Below are positions 39,364-49,500 of a DNA stretch of 52,399 bases, in pieces (the first letter of the stretch is position 1; every line of letters starts with the position of its first letter). The stretch covers positions 1-52,399 of the forward strand of contig CAMEWS010000009.1 of NCBI GenBank assembly GCA_945946765.1, written 5' to 3'. The notes under the pieces are model-generated. The model was not told where the DNA came from, ran no database searches, and saw nothing but the letters and a program-made list of their open reading frames with translations. A program made the position numbers and the translations under genes. This DNA comes from an uncultured Clostridia bacterium. Its GTDB lineage: Bacteria; Cyanobacteriota; Vampirovibrionia; Gastranaerophilales; Gastranaerophilaceae.

Positions 39364-40314
39364 TTACACAGCAGTTTTTTGTTCTGCATCTTCAAGATAT
39401 TTAACGGCATAACAACCTGCAACCGCTCCGTCGGCAGCGGCTGTAATCACCTGCCTTAGCGGTGTTGTTCTGACGTCCCCTATTGCATACACACCTTTAA
39501 CTGAGGTTTCCATTCTGTCATTTGTGACAATAAAACCTGCTTCGTTTTGTTCCAATTGGGCATTAATATGCTCAACATTCGGTGCAAAACCGATGTATGG
39601 GAATACACCGTCAGTTTTAAGTTCAAAGGTTTCATTTGTTTTTACATTCTTTAGAACGAATGTTTCAACACAGTCTTTGCCTTTAATTTCAACAGGTATT
39701 GTGTCGTAAATGAATTCTACTTTTTCATTTTTAAAAGCTCGTTCCTGTACAATTTTGTCCGCTCTTAATTTGTCACGTCTGTGAATAATATAAACTTTTT
39801 TTGCAAATTTTGTTAAATAACAGCCTTCTTCAACGGCAGCATTTCCACCGCCTACAACAGCTACCGTTTTGTCACGGTAGAAAGCACCGTCGCATACAGC
39901 ACAATAGCTGACACCTCTGCCCAAGAATTCTTTTTCCCCTGCAATGCCGAGTTTTTTTGCTTGTGCACCTGTTGCAATGATTAGTGTTTTAGTTTCAAAA
40001 ATGGTTTCTTTAGTTTCAATTGTTTTTGTTGAAGAAACTAAATCAATATTTTCAATTTCCTGCATAGGATATTTGTCTATGTTGAACATGTCGGCATGTT
40101 CTTCAAATTTTTCCATCATGTCATAACCGCCAATTTTGCCCAACGCAGGATAGTTTTCTAATTCAAGATAGTTTGAGGGTTGCCCGCCAAACATTGAGAT
40201 ATCAATTACTGCGGTTTTTGCGTTTCCTCTTGCGGCATAGATAGCGGCTGATAAGCCCGCAGGGCCTGCGCCTAAAATAATTACATCATATATTTTTTTT
40301 GTTTTTTCACTCAT
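39364..40314 (-). CDS. trxB: Thioredoxin-disulfide reductase
   Basis: DVIILGAGPAGLSAAIYAARGNAK, CAVCDGAFYRDKTVAVVGGGNAAVEE, YAIGDVRTTPLRQVITAAADGAVA. Start moved to 40314. Confidence 0.96.
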   Translation of the reverse strand: MSEKTKKIYDVIILGAGPAGLSAAIYAARGNAKTAVIDISMFGGQPSNYLELENYPALGKIGGYDMMEKFEEHADMFNIDKYPMQEIENIDLVSSTKTIETKETIFETKTLIIATGAQAKKLGIAGEKEFLGRGVSYCAVCDGAFYRDKTVAVVGGGNAAVEEGCYLTKFAKKVYIIHRRDKLRADKIVQERAFKNEKVEFIYDTIPVEIKGKDCVETFVLKNVKTNETFELKTDGVFPYIGFAPNVEHINAQLEQNEAGFIVTNDRMETSVKGVYAIGDVRTTPLRQVITAAADGAVAGCYAVKYLEDAEQKTAV

Positions 40315-40336
40315 CTTATTCTCTCTCTTCCGATTT

Positions 40337-40849
40337 TTATCTCTCACTCGTCAATATTGAGGCGGCAGAATTGCCGATTAGTTTTTTTGCTTTTATATTA
40401 TAAACGACAATATCCGTACTTATTTTTTTACCGTTTTTATATTTTTCTATAACTATTTTATCAGTTCCATAGAAATTTTCACCATTTAATGTTAACGTTG
40501 GTGTTTCTGTCATTTTAGCATTATTGTGCTTTGTGACATGCGTAAATTTTACCTGATTTCCTTTAACGTCCTCAACAGTAACTGAGGCTTCGGCTCCCGA
40601 AACGGGGTTTGCTAATGTAATGACGTCACCTGTTTTGGATAAGTTCCAATAGTCAGTTGTTGTTTCGTTAAAGATTTTTTTGTTGTTTGTGTAAGATATA
40701 GTCGAAAAAATTTCCCAAGTACCAAAGAAACCTTTGGGTATCCTGTCTGACATTGATACTCCTGCTTGTAAAGTCAAATTTTCAGCTTTAACTTCTAACA
40801 AGGGAGAGAATATTAAAATTATAAAAAATAAAATCAAAAATTTTTTCAT
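40337..40849 (-). CDS. Exported hypothetical protein
   Basis: 170 aa; signal peptide MKKFLILFFIILIFSPLLEVKA; beta-rich remainder. Confidence 0.75.
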   Translation of the reverse strand: MKKFLILFFIILIFSPLLEVKAENLTLQAGVSMSDRIPKGFFGTWEIFSTISYTNNKKIFNETTTDYWNLSKTGDVITLANPVSGAEASVTVEDVKGNQVKFTHVTKHNNAKMTETPTLTLNGENFYGTDKIVIEKYKNGKKISTDIVVYNIKAKKLIGNSAASILTSER

Positions 40850-40916
40850 AGTTTATATATAATGTCGTTTTTTTAGATTTCAATGTATGAAATTATGTTT
40901 ATGCTATTCTTTTAAT

Positions 40917-41390
40917 ATGGAAAAGATTTTTTCAATCACCGTTAATAGTTTGGATGAGACTAATATTCTTGCTCAAAAATTTGCAAATGCGGTTAAAAAA
41001 AATGGCGCATTTGTTTGTTTGTTTGGTGATATAGGGGCAGGTAAAACAGCTTTTACAAAACTTGTTGCAAAGCATTTAAATGTTAAAGAAAAAGTAACAA
41101 GTCCGAGTTTTGTTATTATCAATGAATATTTGTCAGGTGATTTGCCTGTTTATCATTTTGACCTTTATCGTCTTGAAAAAGAAGGTGTAAAAACTATAAT
41201 TGATGAACTTACGGAGTATTCCCGTCCCAATGTTTTAACGTGTGTTGAGTGGGCTGAATTTTCTGATTTTGAACTTCCTTTTAATCGTATTGAAATAAAA
41301 ATTTCTTATGTAGATGAAAATATTCGTACTTTTGAATTTTTTGCAGAAGGTGACGATTATAAAAAAATGTTAGAGGGTGTAAAATCTTGA
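40917..41390 (+). CDS. tsaE: tRNA threonylcarbamoyladenosine biosynthesis ATPase TsaE
   Basis: CLFGDIGAGKTAFTKLVAKHLNVKEKVTSPSFVIINEY ... HFDLYRLE ... CVEWAE. Start moved to 40917. Confidence 0.94.
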   Translation: MEKIFSITVNSLDETNILAQKFANAVKKNGAFVCLFGDIGAGKTAFTKLVAKHLNVKEKVTSPSFVIINEYLSGDLPVYHFDLYRLEKEGVKTIIDELTEYSRPNVLTCVEWAEFSDFELPFNRIEIKISYVDENIRTFEFFAEGDDYKKMLEGVKS

Positions 41391-42070
41391 AGATACTAAC
41401 TTTTGATACAAGTCTTGATAAAACGTATGTAACATTATCCGATGATACAAACCTTCTTGCGGATATTGTTATAGAAAATCATAACGAAAAATATCATTCT
41501 GCATTTTTGATTCCGACAATTGTAAGCATTTTAAAGAAAAATCAACTTACAATGCAGGATATTGATGTTATTGGAACAAATATCGGTCCGGGAAGTTTCA
41601 CAGGGATAAGAGCTTGTGTTACTGTAGCAAGGGTTATTGCACAGCAACTGGATTGTCCGCTTGTAGGTGTAAGTTCTTTGGAAATTTTGTCCAAAATTAA
41701 TAATACAGAACAAAAAACGATTGTGGTTTTAGATGCGCGTAAAAAACAATATTATTCAGCTATATATGAAAATGGAGAAGAAAAACAAGCTCCTTTATTA
41801 ATAAATGAAGATGCTTTGAAAAATTTAGATTTCTCAAATTCTTTTGTCATAGCCGATAAAACATCAGCGGAATTTTTGAAAATGTTTGGTGTTGAATCGA
41901 GTATTTATACCGATGTAAATGCTGATTTGGGGCTATTTTTGAATCATATAGTTTTTGAAAAAATAAATAAATTCACTCGAGATGATTTTTTGTGGGGGAA
42001 ACTAAAACCTTTATATTTGCAAGCACCCCCAATTACAGTAAGTGCAAAAGCAAATATCTCCAAATCATAG
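41387..42070 (+). CDS. tsaB: tRNA threonylcarbamoyladenosine biosynthesis protein TsaB
   Basis: ILTFDTSLDKTYVTL ... IGTNIGPGSFTGIRACVTVARVIAQQLDCPLVGVSSLE; overlaps tsaE by 4 bp. Confidence 0.94.
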   Translation: MKILTFDTSLDKTYVTLSDDTNLLADIVIENHNEKYHSAFLIPTIVSILKKNQLTMQDIDVIGTNIGPGSFTGIRACVTVARVIAQQLDCPLVGVSSLEILSKINNTEQKTIVVLDARKKQYYSAIYENGEEKQAPLLINEDALKNLDFSNSFVIADKTSAEFLKMFGVESSIYTDVNADLGLFLNHIVFEKINKFTRDDFLWGKLKPLYLQAPPITVSAKANISKS

Positions 42071-42144
42071 TATAAATAAAGGATTTAAAATTCTTTATAT
42101 TGTTATTTAATATTTATATTAATAATAATAATTTGGAGATTAGT

Positions 42145-42912
42145 ATGGATATAACCTCATTGGTAGGTGTTTTTTTCGGTGTTGTTTGTATTTTAATCGG
42201 TCAAGCAATGGAAGGCGGAAATATTGGACAATTGCTTCAAATTACAGCTGCTTTTATTGTATTTGGCGGTACGGCAGGTGCTGTAATATTAAGTTTTTCG
42301 GCTGTGGAGTTAAAAAATGCTTTTACTTTGTTAAAAGATGTATTCTTTGGGGAAAAAATTGATTTTGACGAGGTTATTGCGGAAATAATAAAATTTGCTA
42401 CCAAAGCAAGAAAAGAAGGCGCGATTTCTTTGGAAAAAGAAGCAAGAACAGCATCAGACTCATTAATGGTAATGGGCTTGGAAGCGGTTGCTGATGGTAC
42501 AGATCCTGCTCTTGTCAGACAAATGATGGAAACACAGGTTTCTTTATTAGAAGAAAAAGTTAACGGCGGAGCAAAAGTTTGGGAATCTGCAGGTGGTTTT
42601 TCACCTACAATCGGTATTATCGGTGCCGTACTCGGTTTGATTCAGGTAATGCAAAACCTTTCCGATCCTTCTAAATTGGGTGCAGGTATTGCGGTTGCTT
42701 TCGTAGCAACAGTTTATGGTGTAGGCTCAGCAAACCTTGTTTTTATTCCGTTTTCAACAAAATTAAAATTTAAATATAAAAAAGTTTTCTTGAAAAAAGA
42801 AATGATTATTGAAGGTATTTTGGCAATACAAGCCGGAGAATCACCTGCTTTGATTGAAAGAAAACTGCAGTCTTATATTCTTGACAGTCATATGAAAACA
42901 GATGCGGAATAG
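42145..42912 (+). CDS. motA: MotA/TolQ/ExbB proton-channel family, MotA-like
   Basis: FFGVVCILIGQAMEGGNIGQLLQITAAFIVFGGTAGAV ... ESAGGFSPTIGIIGAVLGLIQVMQNLSDPSKLGAGIAVAFVATVYGVGSANLVFIP. Confidence 0.93.
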   Translation: MDITSLVGVFFGVVCILIGQAMEGGNIGQLLQITAAFIVFGGTAGAVILSFSAVELKNAFTLLKDVFFGEKIDFDEVIAEIIKFATKARKEGAISLEKEARTASDSLMVMGLEAVADGTDPALVRQMMETQVSLLEEKVNGGAKVWESAGGFSPTIGIIGAVLGLIQVMQNLSDPSKLGAGIAVAFVATVYGVGSANLVFIPFSTKLKFKYKKVFLKKEMIIEGILAIQAGESPALIERKLQSYILDSHMKTDAE

Positions 42913-42914
42913 TT

Positions 42915-43913
42915 ATGGCAAAGAAAAAGAAAGCGGAAGAACATGAAAATTTAGAACGCTGGTTGGTGTCATACGCAGACTTTATGACGTTACTTTTTGC
43001 TACGTTTGTTGTTCTTTATGCTTTGTCGCAAATTAACGTAAACGAATTTAAAAAAGTTGAAGAATCTTTAAAAAAAGCATTTTCTGCTCAGTCTATGATA
43101 GATGGTGGTAGCGGGGTCTTAACTCAGGGTAATTCCGTAATGGATGCTAATGCGGCAAATTCAATGATTGATTCATTGATGATGGAATATATCAGTCCAC
43201 GCTATGAGCAAGAATCTTATGAAAAAATAAAAAAAGATTTGGATGCCATGACAAAAAATGAAGAAATTAAAGGTGTTTCTACAACAATTGACGAGCGTGG
43301 GCTTGTTATAACAATTACTGATAAAGCTATATTGTTCCCTTCAGGCTCTGCGCAATTACCTAACGGTGCGGAAAAAGTTCTTGATAAAGTTGGTAAGTTA
43401 ATTGTGGAAAAATTTGCTATGCATTCTATCCGAGTTGAAGGACATACGGATAATTTGCCTATTAAAGGAAAGTATCCTTCCAACTGGGAGTTGTCTTCGG
43501 CAAGGTCATCTGCTATTGTGAGGTATTTAATTAAACGCTTTAAAATTTTACCGGATTTAATGTCAGCTGTTGGTTATGCTGATACAAGACCTGTTGCAAC
43601 TTCAAAAGACCCTGATTATTTGGCTAAAAACAGGAGAGTTGAAATTATTGTTCAACGTAATCAGTATAAAAAACTTGATCATTATCAAGATACCTTTATA
43701 AAAATGGGTAAAACAGAACAGCAAAAACGCAGAAATGAACAAATTAAGATAATTAAAGATATTGATAATCAAGAATTAGAGTCACTTGGTGAAGATATTA
43801 AACATACTTCAGAAATGTCGCATGAACCATCATCCGGTTCTCACGATGTTCATAATACTTTTTTGAATGAGTCAAAACGATTGGAAAAGTTATCAAATCC
43901 TTCAAGTAAATAA
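42915..43913 (+). CDS. motB: MotB-like stator protein with OmpA-type peptidoglycan-binding domain
   Basis: ERWLVSYADFMTLLFATFVVLYALSQIN plug/TM; SIRVEGHTDNLPIKGKYPSNWELSSARSSAIVRYLI ... NRRVEIIVQ. Confidence 0.94.
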   Translation: MAKKKKAEEHENLERWLVSYADFMTLLFATFVVLYALSQINVNEFKKVEESLKKAFSAQSMIDGGSGVLTQGNSVMDANAANSMIDSLMMEYISPRYEQESYEKIKKDLDAMTKNEEIKGVSTTIDERGLVITITDKAILFPSGSAQLPNGAEKVLDKVGKLIVEKFAMHSIRVEGHTDNLPIKGKYPSNWELSSARSSAIVRYLIKRFKILPDLMSAVGYADTRPVATSKDPDYLAKNRRVEIIVQRNQYKKLDHYQDTFIKMGKTEQQKRRNEQIKIIKDIDNQELESLGEDIKHTSEMSHEPSSGSHDVHNTFLNESKRLEKLSNPSSK

Positions 43914-43989
43914 TTTAACTTTCTAAAAAGTTTTAGCTTTTGCATGTTTATCTTATAATATATTGTGGTATTTTATATGAGGCTGGAAC

Positions 43990-45243
43990 TTGCAAAACAT
44001 TAAATTAACTAGATACATTTTATTTTCATTGATATTTGGCGTTATTGTCGGTATCTGTTTTCCTGTGTTTGCGGTCAAACTTTCTCCACTTGCGATGATG
44101 TTTTTAAACATGGTGAAAATGATTATTGCCCCGTTGTTATTTGCAACTTTAGTCATTGGAATAGCAGGACACGGAGATGTTAAAAGTCTTGGTAAAATCG
44201 GTTTTAAAACAATAATATATTTTGAAATTGTAACAGTATTAGCTTTGTTAATCGGTTTGGGAATTGGGCATTTTACGCAACCGGGTGCAGGTTTGCCACA
44301 TAACCCGAGTGTTTCATCAGCATATATGGATGCAGTTAATGCAATGAGTCAGGGGGTACATCATACATCATTGAAACAACTTGTAATCGATATATTCCCG
44401 TCCAGTATTGTGAAAGCTATGGCAGACGGTAATTTGCTCCAAATTGTTGTTTTCAGTTTGTTTTTTGCATTGGCAATTGTTGCTGTCGGACAAAAAGCAA
44501 AGCCTGTTATGGATGTATTAAATTCTGTTTCTGAAATAATGTTTAAGTTTACGGAATATGTAATGTGGTTTGCGCCGGTGGGAGTTTTTGCTGCAATAGC
44601 CAGCACTATCGGTAGCAGCGGTATCGGTATTTTGAAAAATTATGTAAAAATTATTTTTTCTTTATACTTTGCATTATTTGTATTCTTATTGTTAATGATT
44701 ATTTTGGTTTGCAAGATTGTTAAACTTCCTTTTTGGGGGTTAATAAAAACTCTTAAAAATCCTGCTTTGATTGCTTTTTCCACTGCAAGTTCAGAGGCTG
44801 CATTGCCTAAAGCAATGGAAGAAATGGAGAGCTTTGGTGTTCCTAAAAATATAGTTGGGTTTGTAATGCCGACAGGTTATACGTTTAACCTTGACGGTTC
44901 AACATTGTACCTTTCAATGGCTGTATTGTTTGCAACTCAGCTTGTCGGTATTGATTTGTCGTTTCAGCATCAATTGATTATTATGTTTGCATTAATGTTT
45001 ACATCAAAAGGCGTTGCAGGTGTTCCTCGTGCGGCATTGGTTGTTCTCGCAGGTACTTTATCAAGTTTGAATTATCCTTTAATAGGGGTAGCTATTCTTC
45101 TTGGTATTGACCAGATTCTTGATATGGGACGTACTACGGTAAACCTTGTTGGTAATTGTATTGCAACTATTTTTATCGCAAGATGGGAAAACGAATTTGA
45201 TTACGATAAGATGAATGAGTATCTTGCTTCAAAGGAAATATAA
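43990..45243 (+). CDS. Dicarboxylate/amino acid:cation symporter (DAACS, GltP/DctA type)
   Basis: FSTASSEAALPKAMEEM, PTGYTFNLDGSTLYLSMAVLFATQ, TSKGVAGVPRAALVVLAGTL, DQILDMGRTTVNLVGN. Confidence 0.93.
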   Translation: MQNIKLTRYILFSLIFGVIVGICFPVFAVKLSPLAMMFLNMVKMIIAPLLFATLVIGIAGHGDVKSLGKIGFKTIIYFEIVTVLALLIGLGIGHFTQPGAGLPHNPSVSSAYMDAVNAMSQGVHHTSLKQLVIDIFPSSIVKAMADGNLLQIVVFSLFFALAIVAVGQKAKPVMDVLNSVSEIMFKFTEYVMWFAPVGVFAAIASTIGSSGIGILKNYVKIIFSLYFALFVFLLLMIILVCKIVKLPFWGLIKTLKNPALIAFSTASSEAALPKAMEEMESFGVPKNIVGFVMPTGYTFNLDGSTLYLSMAVLFATQLVGIDLSFQHQLIIMFALMFTSKGVAGVPRAALVVLAGTLSSLNYPLIGVAILLGIDQILDMGRTTVNLVGNCIATIFIARWENEFDYDKMNEYLASKEI

Positions 45244-45450
45244 TGTCTGAGGAAGTTTCGCTTTAGACAAACGGAAGTGCATCAATAAACTTGTTGTGGA
45301 AGCCGGTAATAGTCAACAAAAGTCGTACTTGATATTTGCTTTCGGACAATTGGTAATTTGGGGGGCGTTGACTATATGAAATATTTTTGTGCTTGTTGTA
45401 TAATATTTTTGAAAAAGATTATTTAAGATTGTAAATGATTGGCGGGTCCT

Positions 45451-46404
45451 ATGCTTCAAATTTTTAAAACCCAAGAAGATAAAACCTTAAAAGAGTTTTC
45501 TATAAATGAATTTGAACAAGGCTCGTGGTTTAACCTGATAAAACCGACTGCGGATGAAATCAAACAGGTTGCAAATGCTTTGAATATTGATGCAGATTTC
45601 TTAAGAGATTCCCTTGACTCGGAAGAACGTTCACGTATAGAGCTAGATGATGACAAACTTTTAATCATCACAAATATTCCTTTAATGGAGGATGAAAACA
45701 GCTTTGATACCTTACCGTTAGGTGTGATTATCACTCCTAACAACATTGTTACTGTATCTTTAAAAGAAAACAGAATTATTTCGTTTTTTAACCAAGATAC
45801 AACAAAACTTTTTGATACAGCGGATAGGACAAGATTTTTGTTTCAAATCTTATTCCGTTCGACAAAATTTTATTTAAGATATTTAGAACATATTAACCGT
45901 CATACGGAAAAAATCGAAGTTGATTTAAAAAGAACAATGAAGAATAAAGCTTTATTTCAACTTTTGGATGTACAAAAATCTTTAGTTTATTTTACTACAG
46001 CTTTAAAAGATAACGGTAGGGTTTTGGAAAAGTTAAGCCGTTTTAAAAAGTTTCCTGGGTTTTCCAATTTCATGGCTTACAATGAAGAAATTGAAGATTT
46101 GATGGAAGATGTTATTATTGAAAACAAACAGGCTGTTGAAATGGTAGAAATGCACAGAAACATCTTGGAAAGCATGATGGATGCATTTGCTTCTATTATT
46201 TCAAATAACTTGAACATTGTAATGAAGTTTTTAACATCTGTAACAATTATTCTTGCAATTCCTACAATGGTTGCGAGTTTTTGGGGAATGAATGTTGATG
46301 TTCCTTTGGCACATATGCAATTTGCTTTTCCATGTATATTGTTGTTTTCTTTAATACTTGCCGCAATTATTGGTGTAATTTTGGCTAAAAAAGGCTTGTT
46401 TTAA
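45451..46404 (+). CDS. corA: CorA-type magnesium transporter
   Basis: Cytoplasmic domain plus C-terminal LTSVTIILAIPTMVASFWGMNVDVP, GMN motif. Confidence 0.93.
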   Translation: MLQIFKTQEDKTLKEFSINEFEQGSWFNLIKPTADEIKQVANALNIDADFLRDSLDSEERSRIELDDDKLLIITNIPLMEDENSFDTLPLGVIITPNNIVTVSLKENRIISFFNQDTTKLFDTADRTRFLFQILFRSTKFYLRYLEHINRHTEKIEVDLKRTMKNKALFQLLDVQKSLVYFTTALKDNGRVLEKLSRFKKFPGFSNFMAYNEEIEDLMEDVIIENKQAVEMVEMHRNILESMMDAFASIISNNLNIVMKFLTSVTIILAIPTMVASFWGMNVDVPLAHMQFAFPCILLFSLILAAIIGVILAKKGLF

Positions 46405-46501
46405 GCTATTGTAACAATGTTTTATATTGTATGGGCATGATTAGCAAATTTTTATTTGTTTGCCTTTATTATATTTGGCAGGTGTGATGTGAGGTAATAA
46501 A

Positions 46502-49500
46502 GTGAATATTAAAGGCATAAACAACTACAACAATGTTTACTCGTCTAATTCCGTAATTAAAAACAAAAAACAAAAGAATAATCCTTCATTTTCCGGACAT
46601 ACATTAACTCAGGATGTTTACGGAAATAATATTTATAAGTTTTATCTCCCAAATGCTGCTGAAGGAACAAAAGTTGTTGTTGCAAGATTGGAACGTGATG
46701 AAAATAATAACTTTGTGCCGGCTCAAAATTCCGATAAATCTTTTAAAACCTCAGAGTATGTTTTAAACGGTAAAGTGCCATCATACAGCCTAAATGCTGA
46801 TGAGTTAAATCTTGGAAAAGATGTTATTCTCGGATATAAATTTATATTACCAAACGGAAAAGAATATTTTGATAATACCGCTAAGGCAATTATAAAAAAC
46901 AAAGACGGCGGTAATTCAGTATATACAATGGCAACTCCTGTATGGATTCCGAATTCTCAAAAAGCTCGAGTTGTAGAGCATATAATGCCCGATGCTTTTA
47001 ATGTGAAAAACGAGAAGTTTTTACATGCAAAAAGAAATCATTTTAACGTTTTAGGCGGGACTATTAATTCAATACGTGAAAAATTACCTGTATTAAAAGA
47101 GTCAGGTTTTACGGAATGTTTAGGGCTTCCTTTGTTTGGTAACGATAATACTTCCAGTCATGGTTATTGGACAACAAATGCATATCAAATCACAAAAAAT
47201 CTTGGCAACATTAAAGATTTTAAATATTTGATGTTGGATTTGTATAAAGATGACATGCGTTGGATGGCGGATGGTGCTTTTGTAAATGAAGGTATTCCAG
47301 GAATTCATATTTCAGATTTGGTAAACTGGGGTGCTGATAGTCCTCTTATTGATATGTATGAAACAAAGGATTTGGAAAATATTCCTGCACGTTTTGGTGT
47401 GTTTTCTAAAAATAAAGCTGTTAACAGACATGCGCATTTAAAACTTGTAAATGCACCAAGAAAAATTATATTTGAAAAATCTAATGACGGCACTTACAGA
47501 GAAAAATCAATTAAACGTAATTATCACTTTGACCCTACAAAACCTACATTTGTTCAATTATTTGATGACAGGTTAGCAACAGAAGAACAAATGAACAATG
47601 ATGAAGTTTTTTCTGTTTATGCACAAAAAGAAACCGAAAATAATTTTGAAATTGCAGGCTATAGAGATTCTGTTCAAGCTTATTATAAACGAGTACCGGT
47701 CAAAGAAGTTGAAGATAATTATTCAAAATACAAGGAAGCAAAATCAGCTAACAAAAATATAGAATTTAAAAATCTTCTTACGAAATGGAAAAATTTTGAA
47801 TTTGTAGAATCCAATAAAGATGGTGGTGTGTCTTTGTGGGTAGGTAACAGTGACATTTCAAAAAAACAATTTATCATACCCGAAAGCGCAATTGATGAAA
47901 ATTGGTCTGAAGCAAAGAAAACGCAAAAACGTGCTGCACAGTATCAAGTGCAAGATGATACCGTACAGGTTGGAAAGTTTTGGACTTCAGAAATAGCAAG
48001 ATTGTTAACAGAGTATACTGCAAAAGAAATTACCCAAAAAATTAATAAATCAAAGGGGAATATTGATTATAAGCAGGCAATAGAGTTGTTAATTAATGAG
48101 GGTGCATTGCCTCAAACAGCAACTAAAGTATTGGAAGAAACAGACGGTGTTAGTCCGTTGGATAATATTTTGGAAATTGATTTGTGGGGAAACGGTAGAA
48201 ATTATAAATTAAAACAGACTAAAATGCCTGAAAATATCACAGATGGTTTAATGTCTTTTCCAATGGAATCTATTGAATTTTCGCCTGATTTAGTCAGTGT
48301 GTTTACATATCCGTTTATAAAAAATCTTGCAGTTAGTGAAGGCACTGTCGGTAAATCCAGATATGAAATGTATCAAATGGGTAATGAATATTATTCTCAA
48401 ATGCCTGAAAGATATAGAGAAATATATAAAAACGCAGATAGTCTTTTTGTAAATGAAATGACAAATAAAGCAAATGAAATTATGCAAGATTTGTCGGAGA
48501 TTATGGGCAAAAATTTAATAGACACCGATAATAATCTTACGCAGGAAGGTAAAGAAATATATTCTTTAATTGCACCCGATATTGCAAAATATTTGATAGT
48601 AACCGCTCTTGCTCCTGAGATTAAACCGGATTTTTCAAATAAAGATATGTTATTTTACAATCCTGATAAGCTTAGTGCCGTTAGTCTTACTTCGTTAAAT
48701 CTTCAGTATGAAATAACACCTGAAACAATGGCGCAAGCATTGATAAATAAAATGCAAGAAGGTTTAAATAATTTGTCTGATGTAGCTAAAAGACAGTTTG
48801 TTGATTATCTTTACAAAAGATTAAAAGGGTTGAATTCAGATTCAATTAACGTAGCAAAATTAATTGTAGATAAGACAGAATCAGGCTTGGATTGGAGAAT
48901 AGACGCTGCTAAAGATGTTGGAAGTTACGATGCTGTTGGTGACGGACAATTTGATTTTAAAGAAAATGAATCTCGAATTATGAGCTTTTGGAACAAATTT
49001 AATAAAGGCGTACGTCAGTATGATCCCAATTCTTTCTCAATAGGAGAGTTAACAGATTGGGGCGATTTCCCAAAGGCTGTATTTACCTCCAAAACAGATT
49101 TTTCTACGACATCTGAGTATGAGAAATTCCATTCTTCGCTATTGTCAATGTACGGTTGTGATTCCGAAGGTGCTCATATTAAAAATAGTGATTTTGCCGG
49201 CTCTGTATATTCAAAATTGGATTCATTCTTAAATACGGGTTATGCAAGTGATGTTAATTTTGCGCACAGGTTTGTGGATAACCACGACAAGCCAAGAGCC
49301 TTGCATTTATTATCTTTAAATATGCAACACTTTAAAGATAATAAGAGTGCTGCAATGAAATCAGCTATGAAACATGCAATGGAAAATACTGCTGAGTTTC
49401 AATCTCTTGAACAAAAATATAAAGACGCTATTTATAAAGCATTGGATACACTTTCCGGTGGTCATGTTATTATCGATGGCGTAAAACGTGAATTTGATGC

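Noticed and set aside
15014-45386. 17-bp match TTGACTATATGAAATAT upstream of the SLH gene and upstream of corA
   Set aside because: In an AT-rich 52-kb window about one such match is expected by chance, and -10/-35 spacing is not consistent.
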